Shown piece by piece: positions 12,633 through 25,639 of a DNA stretch of 64,000 nt (positions are counted from its first letter, which is position 1; each line of letters starts with the position of its first letter). Below the pieces are notes generated by a model. It worked only from the letters and a program-made list of their open reading frames with translations, had not been told where the DNA came from and ran no database searches. Where the stretch lies: NCBI GenBank assembly GCA_003254925.1, contig QANZ01038630.1, positions 68,110 through 132,109 of the forward strand, in the 5' to 3' direction. This DNA is from Chamaecrista fasciculata (Eukaryota; Streptophyta; Magnoliopsida; Fabales; Fabaceae). The translations under genes were made by a program, and so were the position numbers.

Positions 12633-13706
12633 CAGTGTTGCAAAACCCGGACCGGACCGGCCGGTCGGACGGTCCGACCGGGAGCCGAACAGCAAGACGG
12701 TCCGGTTCAACCCAAAAAACCAAAGTCTGGGTTGGACCGGACTGGACCGGGAAGAACCGGGAGAAAACCGGAAAACCAGGTCCACCCGGTGGACCGGCGG
12801 TTCAACCCTTTTTCTTTTTTTTTTTTTTTACTACAATCGAAATTTTTTTTAAAAAAAGCAGCCCTTATTCGAAAACCCCATCCATTTACGAAGCCACTGC
12901 CATTCATTCCTTCAGCTTCAGACTTCACCTCCGCCGAACCCTAAGAAAATTTCACCTCCGCCACTGCTTTTCCGCCGTCGTCGCTGTTTCTGCCGTCGCC
13001 GCTCCTTCTGCCGTCGCCGCTGCTACTTCCGCCGCCGCCGTTGCTTTCCTCTGGTCTCGGTTTTGAAGGAAGAGGCGAGTTTAAAGTCCATTCTCACCTC
13101 CCCTGCTCCTTCCGCCGTCGTCTCTGCTATTTTTGCCGCCGCCGCTGCCCTCTCGGTCTGGGTATTGCAGCAACAGGTGAGCAAAAGTTGAAACTTGAAA
13201 CTTTAAAGTCCATTCTCGGTTTAAAGTTCATTCTCGGTTGAAAGTTGTGTCTTTGTGACTTGTTTTTAATTTCAATCAGATGAATTTGTTTGTGCTGAAG
13301 ATGAATTCCCTCTCGGTCTGGATTCCTGTTTTTAATTTCAATCAGATGCATTTTCTGTGGTTTGATACAATGATGATATGTATATCATTGATGGTTTATG
13401 GATTTTCAGAGTAATTTAAGTTCTGGGTATTGGATTTTAAGAGTGATTTAAGTTTTGATTAATCACATATTCACATAGGAGATCCCTGTTGATTGGATTT
13501 TGAACTATGAATTTGTACTTTTGAACTTTAAAATTATGTGTATTGAACTTGAAAGTTGAAACTTGAGAGAGTTTATATTTAATATATTTAAAATTATTAT
13601 TTATTGCGTCATCCGGTCCGACCGAACGGTCCGACCGATTCAACCGATCCGACCGTGAACCGAACACTTGTCCGAGTCTTTGTCCGGTTCGGTTATGACA
13701 ACACTG
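12633..13706. mobile_element. Non-autonomous hAT-like element with GC-rich core
   Basis: 1,074 bp flanked by the perfect 8-bp duplication ttttatac (12625-12632 and 13707-13714). Ends are inverted: cagtgttg at 12633 and caacactg at 13706, followed inwards by CCGGACCGG/CGGTCCGACCG-rich subterminal repeats on both sides. The 8-bp TSD and short ends point to hAT. The core (about 12840-13180) is strikingly GC-rich, with 'ccgccgtcgtcg' repeats resembling a plant 5' UTR or first exon. Open frames of 143 and 66 codons there have low-complexity Ala/Pro/Arg composition and are not called as genes. Confidence 0.82.
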
Positions 13707-13862
13707 TTTTATACACATCAATACAGAAAACTAACAACAGATATAGTACACATATCACTTTTTCCAAACCATAGCATTTGATAAAAGACCCCAGTTGATA
13801 CCACATCTGAATCTTCAAACTTGGTGTATTGCAGCAGAAAGAGAGCTTGAGATGACTCCAAA

Positions 13863-16800
13863 TCAGAGATTCACAAGCCCACGACGAGACAATTGCCGTT
13901 TAAAACAAGTCACACATGTTATTTCCTTAATCTTGTCATATCTCCTTCCTTCCTTCATCCTCACATTGTTCACTATTTCATCAGGCATTTCCACAAGGTG
14001 AAGCATTTTCAGATTCTCCAAGCTGTAAATCTCACTGGGCATCTCTACAATCTCTGCGCATTGCTTCAATGTCATCTCTTGAAGCAAAGGCATTGATCCT
14101 TTCTCTATTTTCAATCTCCTCAAGCCTTGCATGTTTGCTATCTCCAAAATCTTCAACTTTCTGAACCACCCATCTCTGAAATGAAGCTCTTCACCTTCAT
14201 ATGATTTCGCAATCGAGAGTTCGAGCAATTCCGGTAAGTCTTTTAAAACAAGAAATGGATCTTCTTTTAGTCCTGACCAGCTCAATCTTAACTTCACCAA
14301 ATTTCTTAGTTTCACAATCCATTTTGGAAGTTTCTCCAAGCGAGATTTCAAGTATAGACGTTGAAGATTGTGTGGAGGATCATTTAGTGATTCCAAATCA
14401 ATCACTTCATCTTCATTTGCAGCTTCAATTGCTAGTGAACAAAGATGGTTCATGTTCTCTATTGCACTACATAATAGCTTCCCTTGATGTGTTTTCAATC
14501 CCACAATTGAGAGGACTCTCATTTCCTTCAGATTCTTCAGTTCATTGATCACACCATCTCCATTATCACTTACATCAACATTTGATAGCTTTTGCAGGGA
14601 CTGTAAAGTTCGAATCTTCCCTTCATTCAAGACGAGAGAAGTCGCTATCAATTGGCGTAACTTCACAAGCTTGTTGATCTCTAATGGCAATTCTCTAACT
14701 TGGCTGTTTTTCAAGTCTAGAATCTCCATATTCTGAAGCTTCCCAATGAACTTTGGGACAATTTTGATCTTTGTGTTCCTAAGATTCAAATACTTCAGAT
14801 AAAAGAAATTCCCAACTGCTTCAGGAAGACATTCAAGGGGTGAATCTTCCATGTCTAGTGCTACCAAAAGCTTGAAGCTTGATAAAAATGACTCAGCCAT
14901 TGGTTTTGTTATCTCCTTCATGTTAAACACAAAACAAGATCTCACTCTTCCAAAATCTGCAGGGCTTGTTGAAGAATTAGCATATGAATGGATTGATAGG
15001 CGTCTTGTGAATGCATGGAAGTCAAATTCCTCAGATTTCTTCACTTGACAAAAGTTCAACTCCTCACATTTCTTCAGAATGAAGTCATGCATTAGGTCAT
15101 GAACCTTACATCTTCTAACTCTACCATAAGGATAAACCATGGAGATTTTAACCAAGTTTCTCCGAACGAGTTCTTCTAAGTACTCTTCTGCTACTTCCTC
15201 AAGTGTCATCTGATAATCATTCACATTTTTCTTCACAAATCCCTCTATTCTCCATAGATTGATGAGTTTATTGCAACTAATGGAGTACCCTTGAGGAAAA
15301 AGCCCAAAGTACAAGAGACATAGCTTGAGATGATAAGGAAGATCATTGTAACTTTCTAGCAAGACTTGATAATACCCTCTAAGATGAGGATCACTTGCTA
15401 GTTTTGAGTGAAGGCTATGAAGTACTCTTTGCCATTCAGACACAAGTTTCTTCTTAGTTGATAATAGTCCTGCCATGGCCACAATTGCTAGTGGCACTCC
15501 ATCACACTTATTCAGAAACTCTTGAGATAACCCTTTTAATTCTTCAGGACAAGCATCATCATAATCAGATTGAAAGACTTTGAGATAGAAAAGCTTGAGA
15601 GCATCTTGTGGAGGCAAGGGTTTTAGCTCATGGATGTAAGATAATGCAGAACGTGTACAGAAATCTGCAACACCTCTATCTCTTGTGGTTATAATGATTC
15701 TGTTTTTATTGTTATCGTCTGGCAATGCGAATTCAACGACACCCCAGAAATCGATGTTCCATACATCGTCAAATACAATCATGTATCTTCTTCCTTGTAA
15801 GTATTGTTTGAGTTTTATGGTTAAAGAATCAACATCTTTTATGTCATCAACTTCCTTTGCACTATTGTTGTTGTTGTTGTCATACTCGTAAAAACTCTGC
15901 ATCATGGCTTTCAATAGATCTTCAGCTTTAAGTGAACGAGAGACAGTGATCCAAGCATAACAATCAAAAGATCTCTCATCCTTTTGCTTCTTGTACAAGT
16001 TATTCACCAAAGTTGTTTTACCTTGAGGAATGAAACAAAAAATAAAAAACCCAAGAGTAGAGTTAGAGGGGTAGGGATGCAAAATATTTACAATTTTAGG
16101 GATTCCACAAGAACTGTCTCATCCCATTAGGAAGATCTAGATGAGTTGAGTTATATTTCATAAACTTTAGAGTAAATTAATGATTTGGCCCTTGAAAGAT
16201 GATATATTTCTCAATTTAGTCCTTGAAAGATAAAATTATATTTAATCCCTAAAAGGTACAATTAGAATCAATTTAGTTCTTTTCTTGAAGACACTAATTA
16301 AAATCTATTGACAACTAAAGTTCAATTCCTAGAGTCGACATTGTTAGGAGGGTTTTAAATGTTTGCTTCTAGCCCGAATAAGATTAGTCGTTACCTAGAC
16401 CGTCACACAGATAGGCGGAAGAAACTTATAGTTCTAAATTTTATTGACATTATACTTAACAATTGACGCTAAGAAATCAAAGAACAAACTAACAACTTAG
16501 TCCCTAAAAAATTATCATTTTGACAACTCAGTCCCTGAAAGATTGAAATACACAGTTTAGTTCCTAAAATAACTAAAAAAAATATACTAATTAGTTCTTT
16601 TCATGACCGTTAGTATATTGTTTGTAAATACTGTATTCTGTCCAACTAAAGATAAAATGGGAATTTCATTCTGCATATTAAAGTTTAGATGAGATTTGTT
16701 TGAAGTTGATTTCGTAAAATAGGAATTCATGTTGTCTTGAGTACGTTTTTTATTTGAAGTTCTGTTTGATATGTTGATTGAACAAAGATGTGTTAATGGT

Positions 16801-18582
16801 TGAAAATCTTGAACATGGTTTCTTATCTAACAAGCTTTATTCATGTAAACATTTCCTTTCCTCCATTTTTTTTTCTCTTTCCTGTGGCTGAGTCTATATT
16901 TGGTTTGTCAAAATAATGTAGCAATGGATTTTGAATGTAAGCTATCTTTCACAAGACAATTGGTGAATATAATTTCTGGTTTCTATTGCTCCTCCTAATC
17001 CTCTGTTTTTTTTTAATGGTGAAAGACATGTTAAGTTAAAGTAGTAGTTTAAATACCTTATTAACTTCCTCCTTGCTGAAGAAGGGCTGTTATTGTTTTA
17101 TGAAATTGGAAGCTGGGCTCATTTTGCATTTGATATTAATATTTGTTGATTAATGATTGATACATCTGGTTTCACTCATCCAAAGTTTTAATATGTCTGT
17201 TCTTTCAAATTTGGTCAATTAATCCAATGACATCACTTGAATTGCACAATTTAGTAATTTGACGTTGTTGGTGTCTAACACCTTCCCCACACGTACTAAC
17301 TCCCGAACCTGACTCTGATTTCTAATATCAGTTTATGAAATTATTTCCAAAATAGTTTTCTAAAATTTTTTGTAAAAATTTTAATGGTGATTCTATATCA
17401 AAATATTATTTTTTTAAATGTTTGAAAAATTCGTTTTAATTCCCTTTTCGCATAGTTTGCTATGCATTTTGGGTGTGACATTATTTTTTTTTCAAGAACT
17501 AAATTATATATTTTAATTTTTAGGGACTGAATTGTTAGTTAACTCAAAATTATATTATATATTAAATTTGCATTATTATCTCAATAAAAGGACCAAATTA
17601 ATTGTAATTGTACATTTTAGGGACTAAATCTTATAACTTCATATTTGTAGGAACTAAATTAATAAACTTATCATCCTTCAATGATAAAATCATTAATTTA
17701 ATCTAAACTCTAATAAAGATAGAAAATTTTGAAGCAAATTAATAATTTGGTACTATCCTTAAAAAATCAACTCAATTAGTGAAATATTAAAATGTGCCGT
17801 GTAATCTCTAAAAGATTAAAATGATATACTCTTTAGTCCATGAAAATGAACAAGAAGTATACTGTTTGAATTTTCTCGACACTAAATTGTATATTTCAAT
17901 TCTTAAAAAAAAGAATTGTCAACTCAGTAATCATTCAGGAACCGAAAGAATGTTGGTTACCTAAGCCACCTTCGCCGACCACCGAAATAACAGTGCGTCT
18001 TGTTTCTCCATTGGAGAGCCAACCATTGAGCAATCCCTTGGTGTGATCAAAACCCACAAGGCAAGCTTCATCCATGAAAATCACACTCTGCATAACCTCA
18101 CGAATTACAGAGCAACCATTTGCATGCTTGACCCATTGGTGTGGTGAAGAAGATGGATTTGGGTTCAACCCAAATGTCTCTTTTGCTTGATTCAACCTAA
18201 CCAAAGTCTCTTTAATATCAGCAATTTCATCACTCATCTCATGACGATACATCACTGTTCTGATCAAATTACCAGATTTCTCAAAAAACCCAAAAACCCC
18301 ATGATGCTTTTGACCACTTTTTTCTATTTTGAAGAGGTATTCGTCCATTATGTCTTGCATACGATAAGCCACTTCTCTTACTTGCTTCACCCATACTTTT
18401 ACCAAACTCCATGGCTCTGCAATCTCTGCTTTTATGTCTGCGTCTTTTATGTAAGCTTGAATGAGTTCTAGTTGGTTTTTGATGAAGCTGATTTCGCCAC
18501 GCACGCCTTTTAAGAGTTTCACTTCGTCCCTAATCAGTGGGATCAATTTGTCGATTACTAAATTCACTGCTGTTTCAGCCAT
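13863..18582 (-). CDS. CC-NBS-LRR disease resistance protein (NLR2), RPM1-like
   Basis: Second CNL receptor of the array. Exon 1 is 18582-17961 (opening MAETAVNLVIDKLIPLIRDE) and exon 2 is 16021-13863. Joined, they give 926 aa. The only intron (1,939 bp) has a GT donor and AG acceptor and interrupts the same P-loop glycine as in NLR1 and NLR3. Motifs: EDVID-like YRMQDIMDEY; P-loop GEGGLGKTT about 202-210; YAWITVSRS; kinase-2 IVFDDVW (Asp 292-293); ITTRDRG; GVPLA 382-386; [15 protein letters not shown] 518-520; then about 10 LRRs ending in RRGLVNL. The NBS-LRR part is continuous, without the second introns of its neighbours. A short Asn run (NNNNNN) lies between RNBS-A and kinase-2. No lesion seen, so probably functional. 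Confidence 0.94.
16328..16435 (+). repeat. 5'-truncated SINE copy in NLR2 intron
   Basis: Resembles the 3' two-thirds of the SINE at 21535-21723: 'agagtcgacattgtt', 'gattagtcgttacctaga' and 'cacacagataggcg' line up with the same phrases there. The tRNA-like head with boxes A and B is missing. Confidence 0.6.
17470..17935. repeat. Family B elements beside NLR2 exon 1
   Basis: Degenerate inverted copies ('gggactgaattgttag', 'tagtccatgaaaatga', 'ttgtcaactcagtaatcatt') fill the intron almost to the exon 1 donor at 17960. Confidence 0.5.
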
Positions 18583-19639
18583 TATCTGATCATATATCTC
18601 ATCTCATTTCATCATCGTCTCAAGGTTTAGAAGAAGGACCATGTAAGTGGGCAATTTAAGATTTTTAGCTAGCTAGCTAGGTTCCTTGCGTAGAGTTCAA
18701 GAGAATCAGATACCAGAAAAACATGATTTCGAATGTGAATGACAGATAAAAAGTATTCACTTTTACATCTGCAACTATGAGGTCAATTTATTTTTGTTCT
18801 ATTTTTGATTCTCAAGCTTTCCCAATAGTTTCAATTGTTTCACCATTAGTTCATTTTATTTGAGTAATCAATTCATACACCTTCTACGACAATTTTTATT
18901 GCATTTTTAGCTATGAAACACAAACACAAACATTCTGACACGTCAAATTCTTAAAATTACACGACACGACACGACATGTATTTATATATAAAAAAATTAA
19001 AAATTCATAAATTTTGACGAGAACTTTAAAAATTACAACATCTATTCATAATACATATAATGTGTGTTATTATTTTCTATTGTTTGTCATGTTAAAGTCA
19101 TTATAAAATGATTTTATATACTGAAACTTATGAATATGTTTCGTGTTTCGTGTGACTGTGTGTGTGTCATACGGGTGTCGTACACGGACATGTATTTAAC
19201 AAAATGACACGCTCTCAAAATGAAGTGTTCATAAATTTCTAGTGTAGTTTAGCCATTACAATCAAACTTTTTTGTGACTTGAATTGTTGAGTTGGTATAA
19301 TTTTAAGGACTAAACTAAATATTTTAATAAATTAATATAAATTATATATATAATATAATATAATATTTTTGTAAAATAAAATATATTATTATGTTATATT
19401 TTATATATATACACACAAATTTAAGTGTATGTGGGTGTATATATATATATATGTGTGTGTGAGAGAGAGAGAACCTTGTGAGTAAGAAAAATAGAAAAGA
19501 AAATAGTAAGTGTAATATATATATATATATATGATCACATATTTCGGGAGTATCAATAATACTTTTGCCTTAGTCATAATAATATGTTCAAAATGTTTAT
19601 TTTAAAAAAGAAATTACAAAAGTCCTGTCAGTCACTCTA
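18583..19639. other. NLR2 upstream region, no gene seen
   Basis: AT-rich. Microsatellites include TA/TG runs around 19400-19470 and 19518-19532 and a short GA run near 19461-19471. No clear TATA box could be assigned to NLR2. Confidence 0.45.
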
Positions 19640-20170
19640 AGAAATAAGAATGCTTAAACTTTTAGACCTTTCTGTTATAAATATTGTGATTAATATTAGT
19701 GAATATTCACAATTATCTCTTGATATTTTCAATGTACAGAAGTTTGAAATTTTCTCTATAATTGTTTTTATCATGTTTAGTTTCTTGTGTACATTAATGT
19801 GAGACTACCCCTTCATTATGTATATTGAATTAGATACATTCCCTCCTTTTACATCCTTTAATTTAACCTATAAATAGAGGCTTTAGGAGTTGATGTAAAA
19901 GTTGGAGATTACTTGAATAATAGAATCTATCTCTTCTCATATTTTTCTCTCTACTCTAAATATTCTTATTTCACATATTTCACAACACGTTATCAAAACG
20001 AGCCTCTACCAGTTTGAGCTTTTGGCATATGTGCATGAGTCTCCACAAATTTGAGCTTTCGGCATCTATGTATGAGTCTCTATCAATTCGAGCTTTTGGC
20101 AACCAAGCATGAGTCTTTACCAATATGAGTTTTTGGTAATTAATCACGAATCTCTTATGAATTCAATTTT
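19640..20170 (+). mobile_element. Degenerate copia-like LTR and start of internal region
   Basis: A TATA-like cctataaatagaggc (19867-19881) is followed by a pyrimidine-rich leader, and a likely LTR 3' end near 19984 ('ttcaca') runs into 'acacgttatcaaaacgagcc', wording typical of copia elements just inside the 5' LTR. Downstream are three decayed ~60-bp repeats ('gagcttttggcat...gagtct'). No gag or pol frame survives. The 5' edge is uncertain. Confidence 0.5.
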
Positions 20171-21534
20171 GGATAATTAAATAGGTAAATTAATTATCTT
20201 TCAAACTTTTCTTGTTACGGTCCTTAAAGGTAAGAAATTTTTATACTAGCTTGAATTTTATGTTAAATAATTCATCATTATTATAATATATTTTATAAGT
20301 TTATTATTGTGATCATTATCTTAAGATTTGAAAATATTTTGTATGGTTTGAAGCTACATATGATTAACTTTTCATATGATTAAACAGAAGTGACAAGGTC
20401 ATATGTAATTATGATTTCATATGTTTAAATAGATGACCTGAAGTTATATTATTTTTCGATTCAATCTTAATGGATTAATTATTGTTTACTACCAAAGATA
20501 AGTTCATTGAAAGGTTATTTCACATATTGATAATTTACAAGGGCAATAGTTTGACTATTGAAATTGTCTATTATCAGCCTTGAAGGCTAACGGTCAATGT
20601 ATTTGGATAGATCACGAAAGAAATTTTTAATATCCTTGAAGGTGAATAACAATATATTTTGATCAATTACAGATAGTAATTATGGAGTTTTTAAAAATAT
20701 TAGTCGATAGTCTTGAAGACTGACATCAATCTAGATATTTGATAGCCCTGTATGTCAATATCAAAATAAATATTTCATTTTAGATATGGTTTGATTGATG
20801 TATTTTTAGATTCGATATGTGGTCATAATCAAATTTCTTATGTGTTTGATATATCAAAATTATTGATAATACTGTCTCCAGTAGACACGGTAGTAACAAT
20901 ATGTCAACAACTATAATGATGTGATTATAAATTATAATTGATCTTTACATATCGACAAGTGACCCTGAAGTTCAAAGAGTACATATTATATTTGGTGTGA
21001 AATGTGAAATGTACTACATTTAATTTTTATGATAACAAATAATTTTTCTCTGGAAGAAAGAAAATTAAAAAAACATTCTCACAAAGATACTCTAGAAGAG
21101 TAATAATATATACTCTAGAAGAGTATGAATTTCATATTAACAAAATTATATTTTGGCATAACCCCTGTAGTGGTTTGGATAAAGTATGATACCTCAAAAA
21201 ATTTGAGAAAAACATGAGAAAGTAATATGAATGAGTTCTTAAGAAACTATGTCAATATTCTAGACAATTAAATTTGATTAACTATTTCATATTAAAAATA
21301 CTATCTATGATGATAAAATTCTTAAATTTTTTTTATTTTTTTAATTTTGATTAAATATTTTTTTTATTATATCATTATTAAAAATTTATTATTGTTTTTT
21401 TCTAAAAAATAAATTAATTTAATTAACATTACTTAATTTAATTTAATAAAATATAGTATTATTTAAACTTTTCAATCAATTAAATTTATTCAAATATAAT
21501 ATTAATTAATGTTTGTTTAAATGTATCATTATTA
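20171..21534. other. AT-rich decayed transposon interior
   Basis: Repeated phrases ('ccttgaaggctaacgg', 'ccttgaaggtgaataac', 'tcttgaagactgacatc') suggest an old internal region of the element to the left. No open frame and no gene seen. Confidence 0.4.
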
Positions 21535-21723
21535 ACCAACAAGTGTTTGATGTAGTGGTTGGCGAGCTACATCCTAGGTGAGAGGGCCTAAGTTCGATCC
21601 TTAGAGTCGACATTGTTTGGAGGACATAACCGTTTCGTCGCTGTTGCTCGAATGAGATTAGTCTTCGCTTAGAACGTTACACGGATAGGCGAGGGAAACC
21701 TATGACATTGCTCAAAAAAAATA
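21535..21723 (+). mobile_element. tRNA-derived SINE
   Basis: 189 bp with an RNA polymerase III box A (tgatgtagtggttgg, 21548-21562) and box B (agttcgatcc, 21591-21600) at normal spacing, a tRNA-unrelated body, and a terminal A run. It is flanked by the 11-bp duplication tatcattatta (21524-21534 and 21724-21734). This is a textbook plant SINE. It is not a working tRNA gene because no cloverleaf can be formed. Confidence 0.82.
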
Positions 21724-21759
21724 TATCATTATTATAAAATTAATTTTATTAATTAAGAT

Positions 21760-22430
21760 ACAATTTAATCATGTCCATATACATGGTTCCTTAGACATGT
21801 CCATATACACAGCTAGTCCAATCCCTCTAAGTCTACGACAAGACTAGGACTTTAGTCACACTTAATTGTGATAGGTATCCACATCCATGAGATCCTCCAA
21901 CGGGATCACATAATGGGTCGAACTTAGGATACTACCACACATGTATATGTCAACAAAGTCTTCCTTTCGCCCTCCTATCAATTCAATCAAAGATAGTTGC
22001 TTTCCTGATCGACTTCTATCGGGCCGTATTTTGCCATAGCCTCTTAGAAAGACATCAAAGTAGCATGCACTACCTTCTCTCTTCATGACAGAGTCAAAGT
22101 ACGTAAGGGTACTTTCTTGAAAGGACTGGCGCATCCTTTCAAAGACTCACACAACATTGAAGCAGGGATTGATTCACATGCTTCCCTCTGCGGTTCTTAA
22201 AGCACATGCGGTATGAAACGCATGTTGTGGTGTTCTCGAGCGTATGTCGATTTCGATCATTCATCTTGACACCACACAGACCCTAGTCCAAATTCACCTA
22301 GAATCTGACTTGAGATTGCTACCACGCTTCGCTCGCTTCTCATAGTGCCAAGTGGAGCACTCACGTCTGGCTACAGGCATTATGAATAGCGGGGATTCAT
22401 AATTCGATCAAAATACTTCCTCGTTGTCTT
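21760..22430. other. Unidentified GC-richer block
   Basis: Clearly less AT-rich than its flanks. The minus strand carries a 90-codon open frame (22134-21862) containing YFDVFLRGYGKIRPDRSR and LIELIGGRKEDF. The composition looks like real or organelle-derived sequence rather than low-complexity DNA, but I do not recognise it. Options: organelle insertion, internal part of a retroelement, or gene relic. Confidence 0.35.
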
Positions 22431-22974
22431 AGTGGATCTCTACCAAATTTTATTGTACAACATTATTTATTTATTTGATTTTAAAATTTTAAAGAATCAA
22501 AAACTGTTTTTAAAATTAAAAAAAATAGAAAAAATTCTAAAAGATGTTTTGAACTCTCAAAATAATATTTTTGCAAATTGGAATCATACATGTTTGAAAT
22601 TTTTAAGAAATTTATTTCATTTTTAATCGTTAATTTAACTTAAATTTTGAGTTTTATTTTAATAAAAATTGAATATATTTTTTGAAAAATATAATATATA
22701 TAAATATTAAAATACAATGAGATAAACAAAAATTAAAAAATAAAATTTTCAAGTCCTGATGTTTTCCAAATAAAGGCAATAAAGAAGAAAATAAAATTGT
22801 GGAAACCGCTAAATTTTTTTTAGGTAGAGAAAAATTTAGGTGAGTGAATAACGCCAAAGTCTATTTTTTTTAGGTAGAGTAAAATTTAAGTTGTGGTATG
22901 AACTATGACGTCTCAGTCTAGGGTTAAAGCAGATCTCTGAATTTAAAGAGTATCTTTAGAAATTAAAAAAAATA

Positions 22975-23317
22975 AGCTAAAGTGTAAATTTGGTCTTATA
23001 TCTTTTTCTTCGTTTTCAATTTGGTCATATATCTTTTTTGTTGCACTTTTGGTCTCATATCTTTGGTTTAATTGCAGAATTGGTCATATATCTTTAGATA
23101 AGGTTTAGAAGTGGTCTCATATCTTTACAAAATGGTCAATTAATAGTTGATCCTTTTTGCAAAGATATGAGACTAATTCTGCAACTTGATTAAAAAATAT
23201 GGGATCAAAATTGAGACCTTTTGCAAAAATATAAGACTAAAACTGCAATAAAATAATATATCTGACCAAATTGATAACTGAATAAAAAATAAAGAATTAA
23301 ATTTGCACTTTGGCCAA
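22975..23317. repeat. Family A MITE
   Basis: Inverted ends 'agctaaagtgtaaatttgg' and 'aaatttgcactttggcc'. Interior of mirrored 'ttggtcatatatctttt' phrases. Confidence 0.65.
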
Positions 23318-23337
23318 AACGAATATGTATATATAAT

Positions 23338-23452
23338 TGTCATAGGCAGACCACTAAATGAACCAAATCTCATTGAGAAAAGTGCCAGGATTGAACCCAT
23401 GCCCTGTGTTCACAATAATGCATCTAACCACTAAAGACATAAGCTTGTTGCT
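23338..23452 (-). mobile_element. SINE-like element, minus strand
   Basis: On the minus strand a box A-like tagtggttagatg (complement of 23421-23433) is followed by a box B-like gggttcaatcc (complement of 23388-23398), then a short body ending 'tctgcctatg'. It differs in sequence from the SINE at 21.5 kb. No TSD was established. Confidence 0.55.
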
Positions 23453-23802
23453 GTGTAATTTCGAATTTAAATAACACATATTAAATGTATGCCTTTAATA
23501 TTAGTAGATTTTGGTAGTTGGTCGTTGCATTACTGTACCATTTCAATAAACCCACCGACTTCATTAATTATTACATCAATCCACAGATATCAATGTTCCA
23601 AAAATATCCGTATTTATGTACTTTTTGTTAGATAATTCACTTTATCGATATAAAATTAAAAACTCTTTAAAAAAAAATTTCAGACTGTACTCTACCTTAA
23701 GCTTTCCAAAATACACCCAAAAGAAATCATAGTCAAAACATGACAAAAATCTAAATTCTCTATGACTATGAAATAATCTTTTAAATGTGGCTATTTTCTT
23801 TT

Positions 23803-24613
23803 AAGGCCAAAATTCTATTTTGGTTTCTAATATTTATCTTATATTTTGTTTTGGTCACTATTTTTTTTTATTTTGGTTTTTAATGTTTCACAAAAGTTTT
23901 ATAAGTGATTTCTAATTATTGAATATATATAGTCATATTTCTTTTGCTTTAAATCCAAACCCGATTAAATCAGAGTTAAGTGTTAAATTTGATGAGTTCT
24001 TTCTTTATTCAGTTGGAGTTATTAACAAATAAGGTCAAATCGGACATGAAATCGGGCCCTAAAATAGGCCTCTTACTTTAACAATTTGGTCATATCACGT
24101 TTCAAGCCCGAATACAACAAAATCGAAACTACAAATTACTTTTAACGAATTCTTTCTCTATTCAATTAGAATCGTTGGCGAACGAGATCAAATAATACTT
24201 CGAAATTGAGTTTGGTTAAAACATCAATATTAACTTTTAGAGTATTATTTGACTTTATTTATCAATGGTCCCAACTAGACAGAGAAATATAACTCTTTAA
24301 GAGTAACTTGTAGCTCTGATTTTGTTGCATTCGAACTTGAAAATATATAACCAAATTTATGAAATAAGCGGTCCATTTTCGAGCTCGATTTCATATTCAA
24401 TTTGACATTGTTTGTTGATGATTCCAACTAAATAAAAAAAGAACTTATCAAATTTAACTCATAATTTTGATTTCATTGCATTCATGTTTGAAACTAAAAG
24501 ATATGACCATATTATATTCAATAGTTAAGGATCAATTATAAAACTTTTAAAAAAAAATAAGAAGCAAAGAAAAATTAGAAATCAAAATGGAATTTAATAA
24601 AATTTTGGCCTTT
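23803..24613. repeat. Family C element
   Basis: Ends 'aaggccaaaattctatttt' and 'ataaaattttggccttt' are inverted. The interior repeats 'gaacgagatcaaataatac' and 'catttcaagcccgaata'-type phrases, matching the element at 9615. Confidence 0.6.
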
Positions 24614-25639
24614 TATTTGTTGCGGTTAGTTTCACAGTGATGGAGCTTAGAAAAAGAGGCTTGCTGTCAACAATTTCGTACACATGTAGAGTGAATAGTT
24701 GGGTGTCAAGCCAAAAACAAAAAGAAAAAGTTGGGTGTAAGAATGCTAGGGATGATGATGGATTGATGAGCAAGTATTTAATTTTTGGATTCGGACCTAA
24801 AATACGAGCAAGTTTCAAAATTAATCCTTCTATCGAAAATTCGATAAATAATCTAATTCTCATACTTGAACGTAGAGGCAAAGCAAAATTAAAATGAAAT
24901 ATTTTTTACTTACACAAAACATATTTTTATTAAATTTTTATGTCTATAACTATAAAAAGTACAAAAATAAATCATAAATTAAAATGGTACAAAAATTAAT
25001 ATATTGTTAGATTACTTTAACATATATGAAATATTTTATAATTTGATATTTTTTAATTTATAAAAATAAAAAATATTATATTTTTATATATAAAAATAAA
25101 TATTTATTATTATAAATAGAGTATTACTGTACCCGCACTCGAATTCGTTGATGTTAAACTCAAATTCAGACTCAAAACATCGAATAAAATTTTAGAATTC
25201 CCATTAATTATAGACATTTTGATCATCCCTAAAGGATGACGGCCAACAAAATATCTGATATTTTTGTTATTATTTATATTTTTATTCGTATTTTATCTAA
25301 TATTTGATATTCACTTGGTACACAAAATATCTTAAATTTTAAAAAATAATAGATATACAATAAAATATCCATTCAAAAATATAATATATCTAATATCTAA
25401 TACTCAATATTCATTAATAAAAAATAAAATAAATATATATAATATAATATAATAAAGTATTCATACTAAATATCTATTATTTTGAATGAATATTGGACAA
25501 TTGAAACAATATTCATATGATCACCTAATACCCAGTAATATTTAATTTTTCAATACATATATTCTATCTTATATTCATTTATCAAACATTTTTTACTGAT
25601 AGATTTGAAAAGATATTCAAGATATCTTTCAATGGCGAC
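24614..25639. other. AT-rich intergenic, no gene seen
   Basis: Very AT-rich, with short open frames on both strands (24594-24897) that lack any recognisable motif. Around 25240-25600 'gatattc/aatatct' repeats recur. Confidence 0.45.

Noticed and set aside
12635..13241. Open frames of 60-143 codons on both strands in a GC-rich patch
   Set aside because: They lie inside a hAT-like element, have low-complexity Ala/Pro/Arg composition and overlap each other on opposite strands.
21541..21610. Possible tRNA gene from box A and box B matches
   Set aside because: No cloverleaf pairing, and the flanking 11-bp duplication and A-tail show a SINE.
24594..24897. Overlapping 86- and 95-codon frames on both strands
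   Set aside because: No recognisable motif, AT-rich intergenic setting, and mutual overlap typical of chance frames.
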